Shown piece after piece: positions 1 to 9,021 of a stretch of DNA of 50,626 bases; position 1 is the first letter of the stretch, and every line of letters begins with the position of its first letter. A program made the translations under genes and the position numbers. The stretch spans positions 1 through 50,626 of the forward strand of contig CACNSW010000010.1 in the NCBI GenBank assembly GCA_902623185.1, written 5' to 3'. Below the pieces are notes generated by a model. The model was not told the DNA's origin. It saw only the letters and a list, made by a program, of their open reading frames with translations, and did not search any database. This stretch comes from an uncultured SAR116 cluster alpha proteobacterium. Its GTDB lineage: Bacteria > Pseudomonadota > Alphaproteobacteria > Puniceispirillales > Puniceispirillaceae.

Positions 1-2
1 AA

Positions 3-323
3 TTTTACAAAGGATGGGCAGATGGTGTTTTCTATTCCTGTGATTACGCTGGTCAGTCTGCAACTTACAACGCTCACACAATCAAAGAATTTCTTGAGAA
101 CAAAGAATTTGAACTAGTAAATCAAGAAAGGGCGTTTTCAAAAGTGTTCGCAGAAAATGTTTTCGTAGATGAAAGCACAAAGGTCTTTGTGCATCGAATT
201 ACCTGTAATGGAAAGAAAACTGTCGATAGGAAGGTACTGTATCCTTTTATAACTGTTGATGGTTCCAATAAGGCATTTTATGTTTACGAAGGCGCAATAA
301 TTACCCTAAAATTTGATAATTAA
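3..323 (+). CDS. Exported protein of unknown function, 5'-truncated by window edge
   Basis: The window opens inside this gene; 106 codons and the TAA stop are present. It is a paralogue of the complete 162-residue gene at 44337-44825: the two proteins agree at roughly 85% of positions by eye, share the start FYKGWADGVFYSCDYAGQSA and the stretch KVLYPFITVDGSNKAFYVYE, and many DNA differences are synonymous, so both copies look selected as protein. The missing N-terminus should carry the signal peptide seen in the other copy. I do not recognise the family. Two conserved cysteines (YSCDY and ITCNG) could form a disulphide in an exported protein. It is followed, as in the other copy, by a minus-strand recombinase-like gene, here decayed. 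The reading frame is certain; function is unknown. Confidence 0.75.
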   Translation, partial: FYKGWADGVFYSCDYAGQSATYNAHTIKEFLENKEFELVNQERAFSKVFAENVFVDESTKVFVHRITCNGKKTVDRKVLYPFITVDGSNKAFYVYEGAIITLKFDN

Positions 324-354
324 ATTAACGCCTTATGATGAAAAAACATTGACT

Positions 355-498
355 CTAAAATCCAAAACCACTCACAAAAATAGCTTTATTCACCAACCGC
401 ATACTCAAGTCTAAACGCACTGGCGGATCCGCTAGTTTCAGCAATTTTGCCTGTGCCAATTTCTTTTTCACAATTGAGTGAAAATGAGTATCGTTGCA
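355..498 (-). pseudogene. Decayed C-terminal remnant of the recombinase-like small gene
   Basis: Read on the minus strand, this stretch gives HFHSIVKKKLAQAKLLKLAD, then PPVRLDLSMRLVNKAIFVSG. It matches the C-terminal half of the four intact minus-strand genes at 43519, 44850, 45843 and 48568 (HVHSILKKRLAKEELLN, then PPVWSDFSMEVVDKTILMSD). No start codon is available: a stop lies at 499-501 just upstream in frame, and the N-terminal half including the EWxNKEGYLTVRG motif is not recognisable. It stands 31 bases after the cargo gene ending at 323, the same arrangement as 44825/44850, so the two genes were duplicated or inherited together as one module. Dead gene. Confidence 0.7.
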
Positions 499-625
499 CT
501 ATTCATGCCCCAAAGTCATTGATATTTATTTTTGTTTTGTTTGTATGATGGATCTCCCGAAGCTTTTTATAATTCATTATTTTATCCCATCAGAAATTTT
601 TTTCTAGGCATGAGGCTCACTCCTT

Positions 626-1207
626 ATGACTGACGCCTACCTGAAATTTTTGACCTTTGTATTGTTAATGATTGCCACGCCCGGGCCAGCAAATATGTTG
701 GTGATGATAGGTGGAGCCCAACGGGGTGTCTTTTCCTGTATGGGTTTTATTATCGGTCTTATCTGTGGCAAATTCTGCCTTAATATAATTTTTGGGCTGG
801 GCTTTGGCCTTTTTCTTGAGGATCAGCCGCTCCTCAGAGATGGTCTGAAAATTTTCAGTGCTGTCTATATTATTTGGCTTGCTCTGCAGTCCTGGAATGA
901 TCGTGTGGAAACGGGGTTAAATCCTAACCCTCTTAGCTTTTTCCGTGGGTTTATAGTCCACCCAATTAGCCCAAAAACCTGGGTAATGGTGACTTTGGCT
1001 TGGAGCCAGTTCGCCCCCAACCTGGGCACTCTGGAAAACCAATTATTTCTTGTAACGGTCGGATTTGGGGTAATTCAGCTTATTTTTCATACGTTATGGT
1101 GCGTGGTTGGTAGCAAAATGAGAAAAGCCTTCCCGCACTCTAAAAACCTAACGCGATCTATGTTGGCCATTACCGTCGCTACAGTACTGTGGGCGCTGTG
1201 GTATTAA
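626..1207 (+). CDS. LysE/RhtB-family amino-acid exporter
   Basis: A 193-residue inner-membrane protein of the LysE/RhtB efflux family, which exports amino acids or their derivatives with the proton gradient. The N-terminus carries the family signature ATPGPANMLVMIGGAQRG at about residues 17-34. About five to six hydrophobic segments follow, with the usual helix break at SPKTWVMVTLAWSQF in the middle. Length is slightly below the typical 200-210. The ATG at 626 follows a GAGGCTCACT stretch, an acceptable ribosome site. It is convergent with lptD, whose end is 20 bases away, and no shared function is implied. The substrate cannot be read from sequence. Confidence 0.88.
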   Translation: MTDAYLKFLTFVLLMIATPGPANMLVMIGGAQRGVFSCMGFIIGLICGKFCLNIIFGLGFGLFLEDQPLLRDGLKIFSAVYIIWLALQSWNDRVETGLNPNPLSFFRGFIVHPISPKTWVMVTLAWSQFAPNLGTLENQLFLVTVGFGVIQLIFHTLWCVVGSKMRKAFPHSKNLTRSMLAITVATVLWALWY

Positions 1208-1227
1208 ATTTTGCGGGTTTTAACGTG

Positions 1228-3369
1228 TCATTTACCGAAAGCATCTTTTCCTATCGCACCCAGATATTTAAATCCGAAAGTAAATTTAATTTCATCGCTT
1301 CTTGAAACATCACGATCTTTGGTTGCATCGCGAGAATAGTCAATGCGAAGTGTTACGCAATCTTGAATCCCACCATTCCAAATCAGCGAGGCATTAGTTT
1401 TTTGCCTGTTTTCTTTTCCGGCGGACAAATCCCAATTCTGGTTAGCAGATGCGCTCCATCCCTGACTAAGTAAAACATTCGCTCTCAAAACTACTTCTTC
1501 GCGGTCATCTGTGCTATCAGCGAAATAAGCCTTGGCTAGCTGATTATGTTCGAACGAGACGCTAAGATCACCTAGCACAGTTGAGATATCTGTTTTTGAC
1601 TCATTTAAAGTAAAATCATGTGATGACATGCGTCCAGACCAATTCGCTGAAATTTTCTCAGAGGGGATGATGCTTAGGCTGGCTACATAGTCGGAGTATA
1701 TGTCCCCCTGCTCAGGTGCGAGGCCGGCGGATGGTTTTCCCGAAATTCGACGGCTTAAACCGATAAATCCGGTTAGTTTGCCAAAAGTTCTGTCATTTGT
1801 AACGCCTGATACACCGAGGTCAGCTCTTGTTCCCGGTAACACGTAGTCTTTGCCTTGATAGCGGTTAAGAAGGAAAAGATTGGCTTCGTCAATTCGGTAG
1901 TCAGATGCGTCACGGTTAGGTATTTCTTGCGTTCTATCAGTTCCACCGACCCAAACAACCTGCGCTTTGGGTTCAAAAATAGTCGTGTTTTTTCCTATTG
2001 TTACCGATAGTGGCAACCTTGTTGCCAGAGACAATGAGGGGTTGATCTGGCCAAAATCACCAAGCTTAGTTGTTGCGCTGTCTGGTTTGGTATGGAGAGA
2101 GTAAAAACTTGCCGTGGCATTTGCCTTGTAAGAGTTTACAAAAGCCCCAACTATGTTTTGTTCCGAAATTTCAGCCACGCCCGACCAACGAGCCAGGTCA
2201 TAGCCCTCGTCATTATCAAGTTGGATTGCACTAATCTCAGTCCGAATTTTTTGCTCAGGAGTCCACCCTCCTTGATATTTTTCATAAAAAACTGAGGGTA
2301 ATATTACGGGTTCGATTTCGGGAGTATCACCGGAATTAAGTCCTTGTAAATCGGAAGCCTTAACCATGTAGTAGCGATTATTTTTCAAACGTTCTGCGGT
2401 TAAAGATGATTTTAGTGTAGTAGCACTATCAAATTTATAGCGACGCATAAATGTGTCCTGACTAGCCCTTTTAATCCGAGCGGAAATGTCCCAGTCTGCT
2501 CCAATGGTTGTTTTGAAGGTTGCATCGATGGCTGCCACGTTTTCTCTTTCTCGTTTGTAGGTGCTGACATTTCCGTTCAGTACTGTTACGTCGAGGTCCG
2601 CATCGTCCCATCGCTTCCGAAAATCACTACGCAGAGCAACGCCACGATATTGGTATTTATAGGTGGTAAATCGCAAATCGCTTGTATCATCAATAACCTT
2701 GAAATAAGGGACGGCTGGTGTGATTCCTAGATCGGAATTGATCGCCAGGGATGGCGCCAAAAACCCTGACCGACGTCTCACCGTCCAATCTGGATGGGCG
2801 AGGTATGGTAGGTACAACAGCGGCAGATTTAGCACATGCATCCGGACGTTTCGGTGAGTAATGGTCTGAGTTTTTTCATTATGGATAGATGAGCTTGCCC
2901 TTACATCCCATGAAGGTTTTTCGCCAGCTTCAACATCGCAATTACATGGACTAAATCTGGATGGAGAGAAAATTGATCGGTCACCGGTAATTGTGTCACT
3001 TTCATCGGCAACAAAGAATGACCCGTCTTTGAAACGTGTGCGAAGATTTTCCGCGACGATATGTGTGAATTCTGTATCCAGGGTCATAAAATCTGCGCGG
3101 CGTTCGGTACCATCCTCCGATATCATGAAGACATTGCCGCGGGCCACAGCCTTGTCTAGTTTCTGGTCATAGGTCACTTCATCGGCGATCAGTTCGGTAC
3201 CGGTCTGGCGCAGCACAACGTTGCCGGTTGCCAACATTTTGCCGGTATCCTTGTTCACGGTAACCTGATCGGCCTCGAAACTGATGGGTCTGTCCGCTGC
3301 CAGGGCTGATGCTGTCAGCGAAAACAGCAATAAAATGCTCAGACAACAAATACGACTTAGCGTTAACAT
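1228..3369 (-). CDS. lptD: LPS-assembly outer-membrane protein LptD
   Basis: LptD with LptE inserts lipopolysaccharide into the outer leaflet of the outer membrane. The chosen ATG at 3369 starts directly at a signal peptide (MLTLSRICCLSILLLFSLTA, cleavage near ASALAA). A longer frame to 3402 adds 11 residues ahead of it and is less convincing. An OstA/LptA-like jellyroll follows (SFEADQVTVN, GNVVLRQTGTELIADEVTYD), then the long beta-barrel region. A CNC pair about 140 residues in and a lone cysteine near the C-terminus (QDCVTLRIDY) are candidates for the disulphides known in this family. Length, about 713, is normal for Alphaproteobacteria. The usual neighbours (surA, pdxA, lptFG) are absent here. 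Confidence 0.9.
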   Translation of the reverse strand: MLTLSRICCLSILLLFSLTASALAADRPISFEADQVTVNKDTGKMLATGNVVLRQTGTELIADEVTYDQKLDKAVARGNVFMISEDGTERRADFMTLDTEFTHIVAENLRTRFKDGSFFVADESDTITGDRSIFSPSRFSPCNCDVEAGEKPSWDVRASSSIHNEKTQTITHRNVRMHVLNLPLLYLPYLAHPDWTVRRRSGFLAPSLAINSDLGITPAVPYFKVIDDTSDLRFTTYKYQYRGVALRSDFRKRWDDADLDVTVLNGNVSTYKRERENVAAIDATFKTTIGADWDISARIKRASQDTFMRRYKFDSATTLKSSLTAERLKNNRYYMVKASDLQGLNSGDTPEIEPVILPSVFYEKYQGGWTPEQKIRTEISAIQLDNDEGYDLARWSGVAEISEQNIVGAFVNSYKANATASFYSLHTKPDSATTKLGDFGQINPSLSLATRLPLSVTIGKNTTIFEPKAQVVWVGGTDRTQEIPNRDASDYRIDEANLFLLNRYQGKDYVLPGTRADLGVSGVTNDRTFGKLTGFIGLSRRISGKPSAGLAPEQGDIYSDYVASLSIIPSEKISANWSGRMSSHDFTLNESKTDISTVLGDLSVSFEHNQLAKAYFADSTDDREEVVLRANVLLSQGWSASANQNWDLSAGKENRQKTNASLIWNGGIQDCVTLRIDYSRDATKDRDVSRSDEIKFTFGFKYLGAIGKDAFGK

Positions 3370-3475
3370 TCCAACCCCAAAGCAGAAGCCTCCATCACTC
3401 ATGGCTATCGTGTTTTACCCGATAAGTCTACGACATACGCTAAAATTAGTTATTTCATAGTATAGGCAACTCCGA

Positions 3476-4642
3476 TTAGATCGAGGCCATGAGAATTCTT
3501 GCGCGTAGGGTATCAGCATCATTTGCCATCGCTTTTGCAGTAAATGGAAAATCATGCCAGGCCGCATCCTGCAAATGTTTACGGTAAGCGTCGTCAGTAA
3601 GCAACTTTTCAAAGGCAGCGCTAAAATTTGCGATGGAGGGCGTGTCGACGACAAGGGCTCGGCCATCAGCCACCTCTGGGATCCCGCCACGCCGTGTTGT
3701 CAACAAAGCGCATCCGGCGGCTAGACTCTCGATAACGGCTTTCGGCATGGGGTCATTCCACAGCGACGGGCAGGCGGAAATGGCGGCCTTAGTCTGCCAT
3801 TCGCGGACTTCATCAATTGGAATGAAACCTGTCATAATCGCCTGCTCACCCAGGCTCTCTATAATGTCAGAAATTCTTGCTTCATAGCTGCCGCGCGCGG
3901 CAGCCTCGAACCGTTTTGCGCCAGCGATCACCAGCCGCCAGTCAGGATAGTTTGGCAGGATGTTAGCTAAAGCCTGCGCACATTCGAGAATTCCTTTTTC
4001 CGGCACCATACGACCTGCAATCAAGATCACGGGATGCTTGACTGGTTGACTGGCAAGCCAGCGATGTGTGCCATTTCGGACAACACCAACCTTTGCGGCA
4101 AGGGCATCATCAGCGTTAAGACCATCGAGAAAGCACTCGCGAATATAGGTGCTGACACAGATGATGCCGGTCATGTTCTGCAGCAAAGATGTCCGTTCTT
4201 TGACACTCCTTCCGCCTTTCATATCACGCGGATCATTGTGCAGATAAAGACTCACCCGCACATCTGGGTAGCGTTGTTTGATGTAGGTGGCAACGTGGCA
4301 TCGGCTATGCACTTCCACAAGATCGGGCGCGCCGCTTTTCTCGATCTGCGTGAGGTAATCCGCTGCACAGCCAATATTGTTGCCCCGGAACCACTTGCCG
4401 CGTGGTCGCAGGCCCAGGAATTGGTGATTGTTGAGGACTTCGTCAACTATCGTGCCGCAGATACGATAACAGCCGCCACTTTCGCTTGCAGTAACCAGAT
4501 CATTCACCACGCCAGAGATTGCGCCAGCATTCGCTCCGGTAAAACGCTCTTTTGCTGGCAACAGAATGTCGATCGATGGCAAAGGTCTGATTTGGTGAAG
4601 CGGCCTCGGTGGGGGTGATAATGTATTGGTTGCTGGTGACAA
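3476..4642 (-). CDS. GT4-type glycosyltransferase
   Basis: A 388-residue GT-B fold glycosyltransferase of family 4 (GT1 Pfam domain), probably cytoplasmic and acting on an envelope glycan. The C-terminal half shows the nucleotide-sugar domain: ILIAGRMVPEKGILECAQAL near residue 205, a WRLVIAGAKRF strand near 235, and the family E-x7-E region PKAVIESLAAGCALLTTRRG near 300, followed by GIPEV. The N-terminal acceptor domain includes HSRCHVATYIKQRYPDVRVSLYLHN. It is transcribed away from the GT9 gene at 4797 across a 154-base divergent gap, which suggests a shared role in LPS core or capsule sugar assembly. Donor and acceptor are unknown. The frame begins with a proline-rich leader, so the true start could lie a little downstream. 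Confidence 0.85.
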   Translation of the reverse strand: MSPATNTLSPPPRPLHQIRPLPSIDILLPAKERFTGANAGAISGVVNDLVTASESGGCYRICGTIVDEVLNNHQFLGLRPRGKWFRGNNIGCAADYLTQIEKSGAPDLVEVHSRCHVATYIKQRYPDVRVSLYLHNDPRDMKGGRSVKERTSLLQNMTGIICVSTYIRECFLDGLNADDALAAKVGVVRNGTHRWLASQPVKHPVILIAGRMVPEKGILECAQALANILPNYPDWRLVIAGAKRFEAAARGSYEARISDIIESLGEQAIMTGFIPIDEVREWQTKAAISACPSLWNDPMPKAVIESLAAGCALLTTRRGGIPEVADGRALVVDTPSIANFSAAFEKLLTDDAYRKHLQDAAWHDFPFTAKAMANDADTLRARILMASI

Positions 4643-4796
4643 GGTTGGAGGATTCCCCTAGATTTAAAAAAGATCATGTTCATCAATAGACGATCTTTTC
4701 CATCGCCTCGACTCGCTGATATGGTATGTCATATGCGGGTTGGATGTCATCCATAGAGATTGGCTCACAGGAATAAACGGATAGGACAAAGCGACA

Positions 4797-5723
4797 ATGG
4801 CTGATCAGAAGCGGGTTCTGGTAATTAAGCATGGAGCGCTTGGCGATGTAGTGCAGGGTTTTGACGCGTACGCAAGCCTTCGTACCGGCCTTCCTGATGC
4901 CCATATTGCGGTTCTAACATCTCCTGCCTTTGCTGCTTTCATGCAGATGATGCCCTGGTTTGACGAGGTGCTAATTGATCCGAGATCATCGCTCTTTAAT
5001 GTGCCGGCCACGCTGCAGATCCGGTCTCTTTTTATGCGTGGATGGGATGCTATCATTGACCTGCAATGCAGTGGCCGGACAGCGCGCTATCATAGGTTTT
5101 TTGCGCCGCCAAGAGGACGTTGGTTTGGAACGGCAAAGGGGGCGAGTGACCCCTATCCGGATTTCACTGCAGTCAATAATCATGATCGGATGCTCACTGC
5201 TGTTGGAATGGCAGGTGGTAGGACATTGCCGCCTGATGCAGTGAACCTGGACTGGCTGGATGATGGTGATACGATGACGATGGCCGGGGCTGCTATCCTG
5301 ATTCCGGGATGCTCACTCGCCAAACCCCGGAAAATGTGGCCGGTTGATAGGTTTGCCGAACTGGCGAAAGCGTTGCTAACAGCTAAGCAGACAGTGGTCA
5401 TTGTTGGCACTGATGTGGACCGTCCGGTCGCGGATGCGTTGGCAGCCACCGTCCCACAATGTCATGACCTTGTTGGCCAAACCGATCTCATAAGTCTCGC
5501 TCGGCTCCTGCGCTCGGCTGATCTTGTCGTTGGCAATGACACTGGGCCACTTTTTCTGGCGGCCAGGCTTGGCGCACGGTCGATAATGGTCATGGGACCG
5601 GAAACTGACCCGGCGATGTCTGCGCCTACGGGAATCTGCTGCAGTTGGGTAAAGGCTGATCCTATCGCCAGTATCACCGCTCGTCAGGTGCTAAAAACCG
5701 CAACCGAACTCGCCAGTGAATGA
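4797..5723 (+). CDS. GT9 (heptosyltransferase-family) glycosyltransferase
   Basis: A 308-residue protein of the ADP-heptose:LPS heptosyltransferase family (GT9), which adds heptose or related sugars to the LPS inner core at the cytoplasmic face. It starts with the typical strand RVLVIKHGALGDVVQGFDAY and has the family motif IDLQCSGRTARYHRF. The C-terminal nucleotide-sugar domain has AILIPGCSLAKPRKMWP, and VVGNDTGPLFLAARLG with the conserved D-T-GP loop. The presence of hldE at 37327, which makes the heptose donor precursor, supports heptose use in this cell. The ATG at 4797 has an AGGACA ribosome site. Which heptosyltransferase (I, II or other) cannot be decided. Confidence 0.87.
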   Translation: MADQKRVLVIKHGALGDVVQGFDAYASLRTGLPDAHIAVLTSPAFAAFMQMMPWFDEVLIDPRSSLFNVPATLQIRSLFMRGWDAIIDLQCSGRTARYHRFFAPPRGRWFGTAKGASDPYPDFTAVNNHDRMLTAVGMAGGRTLPPDAVNLDWLDDGDTMTMAGAAILIPGCSLAKPRKMWPVDRFAELAKALLTAKQTVVIVGTDVDRPVADALAATVPQCHDLVGQTDLISLARLLRSADLVVGNDTGPLFLAARLGARSIMVMGPETDPAMSAPTGICCSWVKADPIASITARQVLKTATELASE

Positions 5724-5739
5724 GTGACATCCAGCCTGC

Positions 5740-6291
5740 CTAGAAGGATGATCCAGGCTGGGTCAGAAATTCAGTCTCCTCGGATGAGGAGGGACGTCCC
5801 AGAATGGCGTTTCTATGCGGAAATCGGCCAAAGCGGGCAATGATATCCCGGTGCCGCTGCGCAAAATCTAGTGTTCGCTCATTCGTATGTGTCTCGAACA
5901 GCGGCAGTGACATATCCTGAATTGCAAGATCCTCGCTATGCATTAGCGGCATTAGCATGAAATGGCGTTGGTTCACTTCGACAGCGTCGAGATACCCGCG
6001 GTTGAGACAGCGTAGCGACAAAGCCAACGCCACCTCGTCACCTGAAAAGGCACGTGGAGTACCGCGGTAGATGTTGCGAGTGAATTGGTCGAGTACAATA
6101 ATTAGGGCAAGACAGCCTGAGATCGTATCTGCCCATCTATCTCTTTCGCCTCTCAGGCTACTTTTGACGGTCGGTTCAAAACGTTTTCTGATAGTTGCAT
6201 CAAAGACATTATCTTTCTCAAACCACTGCTCTTGCGTGCTCTCCTCAAACCAGAAGGTCAGTACCGTGTGCGCAGTCTCGGTGTTTGTCAT
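5740..6291 (-). CDS. DUF924 family protein
   Basis: A 183-residue protein of the DUF924 family, a helical (TPR-like fold) cytoplasmic family without an assigned biochemical role. Recognised from the N-terminal VLTFWFEESTQEQWFEKD, the central LIIVLDQFTRNIYRGTPRAF with its DQFxRN signature, and the C-terminal GRFPHRNAILGRPSSSEE. All three blocks are in the family order and the length is normal. The gene lies 16 bases from the end of the GT9 gene, convergent with it. It is followed upstream by the FAD oxidoreductase on the same strand with a 32-base gap, so the two may be cotranscribed. Confidence 0.85.
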   Translation of the reverse strand: MTNTETAHTVLTFWFEESTQEQWFEKDNVFDATIRKRFEPTVKSSLRGERDRWADTISGCLALIIVLDQFTRNIYRGTPRAFSGDEVALALSLRCLNRGYLDAVEVNQRHFMLMPLMHSEDLAIQDMSLPLFETHTNERTLDFAQRHRDIIARFGRFPHRNAILGRPSSSEETEFLTQPGSSF

Positions 6292-6323
6292 GATGCGCGT
6301 CTCCTTTGGCTAATTGCTTCAGC

Positions 6324-7751
6324 TCACAGTACTTTACCGGGATTCATAAGATTTTGCGGATCCAATGCTGTTTTGATCGCTTGCATGGTGTCTAGGATTT
6401 CAGCGCTTTTCACTGTCTTGAGTTGGTCACGCTTGACCTGACCGATGCCATGTTCAGCACTGATCGAGCCCCCATACCTAGCGACTGTACTATACAGCAG
6501 GTCAAGCAGCGAGGGAATTTTCTCAGCAAATTCTGCATTGGTGGCCGGATGGCCAACAAGATTGAAATGCAGGTTGCCGTCGCCAATATGCCCGTAGCCA
6601 CAGATGCGAACAGTTGCATCTAAAGATTTGATGCCGCTGACCATTTCGGCATAGAAGGGAGCGATTGCCGATTGTGGCAATGAGATGTCTGAGCGGGCCA
6701 CAACACCCGACCGTTTGTGCGATTCTGGTGCTGTCTCGCGCACCTCCCAAAGTGTGAGGCGCTGCGCTTCATTGGTGGCAATGGTAGCGTCAATAACTAA
6801 CCCATCCTCAAAGGCAGCGGCAAGAAAATCCTCCATGATTCCTTGCAAGGGGGTCTGACCACTGCGGTTGGCAACGCCGCTATTGGGGTTTGTGCTGGCG
6901 ATTTCCATCAGCACATTCATCGCACCGAGCTGCTTCAGCGGCTGCTGGATTCCGGGAAAATGCTCGAAGAGTACATGCAGAATATCGGCTGGAATCAACT
7001 CAAAGGCCTCAACACTACCGCCAGAGGCAGCCTGCAGGCGATGCAGTAGTTCGACAGCCGCAGCAACATCACGTACTTCGGCAAAGGCGGTGCTGCGCGC
7101 GACAGGGAGGGGAAACAGCTTCACCGTTGCGGCTGTAATCACGCCAAGCGTTCCCTCAGAGCCGATGAATAGGTCACGCAGATCATAGCCGGTATTGTCC
7201 TTGCGAAGCCCGCTAAGCATGTTAAGCACTCTGCCACCCATCAAAACGACTTCAAGCCCCAAAGTAAGTTGTCGCGTGGTTCCATATCGAACAACATTTA
7301 ATCCACCGGCATTTGTGCCAAGATTGCCGCCGATTGTGCAGCTTCCTTTAGCGGCCAGATTGAGCGGAAAGTATAGGTTCTGCGCCTCGGTCATATCGTG
7401 CAGTGTCTGCAGGATGCAGCCTGCTTCGACCGTCATTGACATATTGTCAGGGTCGATTTCACGGATCCGGTTCATCCGGCTTAGTGACAGAACAATGCTG
7501 TTACCCTGTGCATCTGGTGTGGCACCTCCCACGAAACTGGTGTTGCCGCCCTGCGGCACGACGACAATACCCTGCTGGCTGGCGAATTCCATGATTTTGG
7601 CTACCTGCGCCGTTGTCTTTGGTAAAACTACGGCATGAGCCTGTCCGGCAAATCTGTTGTGCCAGTCCGACAGGAAAGGAGCCATGTCATCAGCGGCGTT
7701 CAGTACTGCATCCGCCCCTACTATGCTTGTCAGTTCGGCAATAATGTCCAT
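6324..7751 (-). CDS. FAD-binding oxidoreductase, D-2-hydroxyacid dehydrogenase type (GlcD/D2HGDH-like)
   Basis: A 475-residue flavoprotein of the FAD_binding_4 plus FAD-oxidase C family, which oxidises D-2-hydroxy acids such as D-2-hydroxyglutarate, D-lactate or glycolate. The FAD domain shows VVVPQGGNTSFVGGATPD near 60, GSCTIGGNLGTNAGGLNVVR near 137, and GSEGTLGVITAATVKLFP near 195. The C-terminal substrate domain carries the metal-binding HIGDGNLHFNL, then SAEHGIGQVKRDQL, and the end ALDPQNLMNPGKVL typical of this group. No glcE or glcF genes are adjacent, which favours a stand-alone D-2-hydroxyglutarate-type enzyme over glycolate oxidase. Substrate assignment is inference; the family is secure. 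Confidence 0.9.
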   Translation of the reverse strand: MDIIAELTSIVGADAVLNAADDMAPFLSDWHNRFAGQAHAVVLPKTTAQVAKIMEFASQQGIVVVPQGGNTSFVGGATPDAQGNSIVLSLSRMNRIREIDPDNMSMTVEAGCILQTLHDMTEAQNLYFPLNLAAKGSCTIGGNLGTNAGGLNVVRYGTTRQLTLGLEVVLMGGRVLNMLSGLRKDNTGYDLRDLFIGSEGTLGVITAATVKLFPLPVARSTAFAEVRDVAAAVELLHRLQAASGGSVEAFELIPADILHVLFEHFPGIQQPLKQLGAMNVLMEIASTNPNSGVANRSGQTPLQGIMEDFLAAAFEDGLVIDATIATNEAQRLTLWEVRETAPESHKRSGVVARSDISLPQSAIAPFYAEMVSGIKSLDATVRICGYGHIGDGNLHFNLVGHPATNAEFAEKIPSLLDLLYSTVARYGGSISAEHGIGQVKRDQLKTVKSAEILDTMQAIKTALDPQNLMNPGKVL

Positions 7752-7855
7752 TGTCTCTGCACACTGCTCCTTAACCGAAAATGGGTATGATTATCTTTGC
7801 ATACAAATATAGTGATTTTGTCGGCTGGCGCCAATAATCCTTTGAGTCTAAGAGG

Positions 7856-8836
7856 CTATCGCGTTGCTGCGGCGCGGCGTAGGCGATCATTGATTGCTTC
7901 GCCCAGCCCAGTTTCCGGAATGGGGGCAATGGCGATCTTGGGCGCCCCCAAAGCATCTAGTTGATGCAACAGATCAAATAATTTTGCCGCCGCTTCATTT
8001 AGGTCACCTGTTGCGCTCAGAGTGAAAGGTTGCTTTCCAGAACCGGCTGTTGTGCCAAAACCGACAAGGATCTCATCTGTTGCTGCAGTCTCAACATCTA
8101 AACGCAAGGCGGCATTTGGTGCGTAATGGCTGGCGAGTTGTCCGGGGCTGACCGGCGCGTTGTTAATTTCCAGGCCAGGTGGATTGCCTGTGTCTGGATC
8201 AAGATTTGCGGCACCTAGAACACGGATTATCTCGTCGCGTGTGACCCCGCCGGGGCGAAGGACGATAGCCCGTTCACCCGTGCAGTCAATGATTGTCGAC
8301 TCAACGCCGCTTTTACAGGCGCCACCATCAAGGACGAGATCAATCCTGCCAGCAAGCGACCGCATCACATGTGTCGCTCGGCTCGGGCTGATCTTGCCTG
8401 ACATATTGGCGCTCGGTGCGGCAATAGGTCCGCCAAAGGTGGTCAACAGGCGCTGCGCCTCGGCATGCGCGGGAACACGCAGGGCAATTTTATCTAGGCC
8501 GGCGCTGGTCAGTTTGGCAATCGGAGCATGATCTTCACGCGTCAGCACAAGTGTCATCGGCCCTGGCCAGAAGGCGGTGGCCAGCGCTGCTGCGATGGGG
8601 GTTTTGCGGCCAAGAGCAAACGCAGCATCGATCGTGGCGACATGACTGATCAAGGGGTTGAATTCGGGCCTTTTCTTCGCGGTAAAAATACTCGCTACCG
8701 CATTTGCGTTGCAGGCGTCAGCACCCAGGCCGTAGACAGTTTCGGTGGGGAATGCAACAAGTCCACCACCGCGCAAAATACTGGTCGCAAAGGCGATGTT
8801 CTCGTCAGATAGTGGTAAAAGTTTGGTCATGTGCAT
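7856..8836 (-). CDS. L-threonylcarbamoyladenylate synthase, Sua5 type
   Basis: Makes threonylcarbamoyl-AMP from threonine, bicarbonate and ATP, the first step of t6A37 modification in ANN-decoding tRNAs. The N-terminal YrdC domain shows GLVAFPTETVYGLGADACN, then FTAKKRPEFNPLISHV, then PIAAPSANMSGKISPSRATH. A C-terminal Sua5 domain of about 120 residues follows, making this the long Sua5 form rather than the short TsaC form. I chose the ATG at 8836, which has an AGG 7 bases upstream and reads MHMTKLLPL; the frame stays open to 8950, but those extra 38 residues do not resemble the family. It is divergent from the SRAP gene at 9022. Confidence 0.88.
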   Translation of the reverse strand: MHMTKLLPLSDENIAFATSILRGGGLVAFPTETVYGLGADACNANAVASIFTAKKRPEFNPLISHVATIDAAFALGRKTPIAAALATAFWPGPMTLVLTREDHAPIAKLTSAGLDKIALRVPAHAEAQRLLTTFGGPIAAPSANMSGKISPSRATHVMRSLAGRIDLVLDGGACKSGVESTIIDCTGERAIVLRPGGVTRDEIIRVLGAANLDPDTGNPPGLEINNAPVSPGQLASHYAPNAALRLDVETAATDEILVGFGTTAGSGKQPFTLSATGDLNEAAAKLFDLLHQLDALGAPKIAIAPIPETGLGEAINDRLRRAAATR

Positions 8837-9021
8837 TTCATAACCTAACCGGAATGTCGTGCCTAGTGCGCTGCGATAAATAGAATCCATCGGATGTGGC
8901 GTTTTGCCTGCGGCATCGGGGTAGTGGATTCTTGCGGGCAGCTGTCGCATGGTATCTAACCGAGTTAATGGTAGGGGGTCTCCTACTGGCGGCGCGAAAT
9001 TGGATTTAACGAGATATAAAG

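Noticed and set aside
499-625. A glmS-end-like site to the right of the decayed gene at 355-498
   Set aside because: An ATTGATATTTATTTTTG stretch loosely resembles the post-stop part of the sites, but no Thr-Val-Glu-stop sequence precedes it.
4034-4618. Long plus-strand frame of 194 codons
   Set aside because: It is the antisense shadow of the GT4 glycosyltransferase, which has clear family motifs in its own frame.
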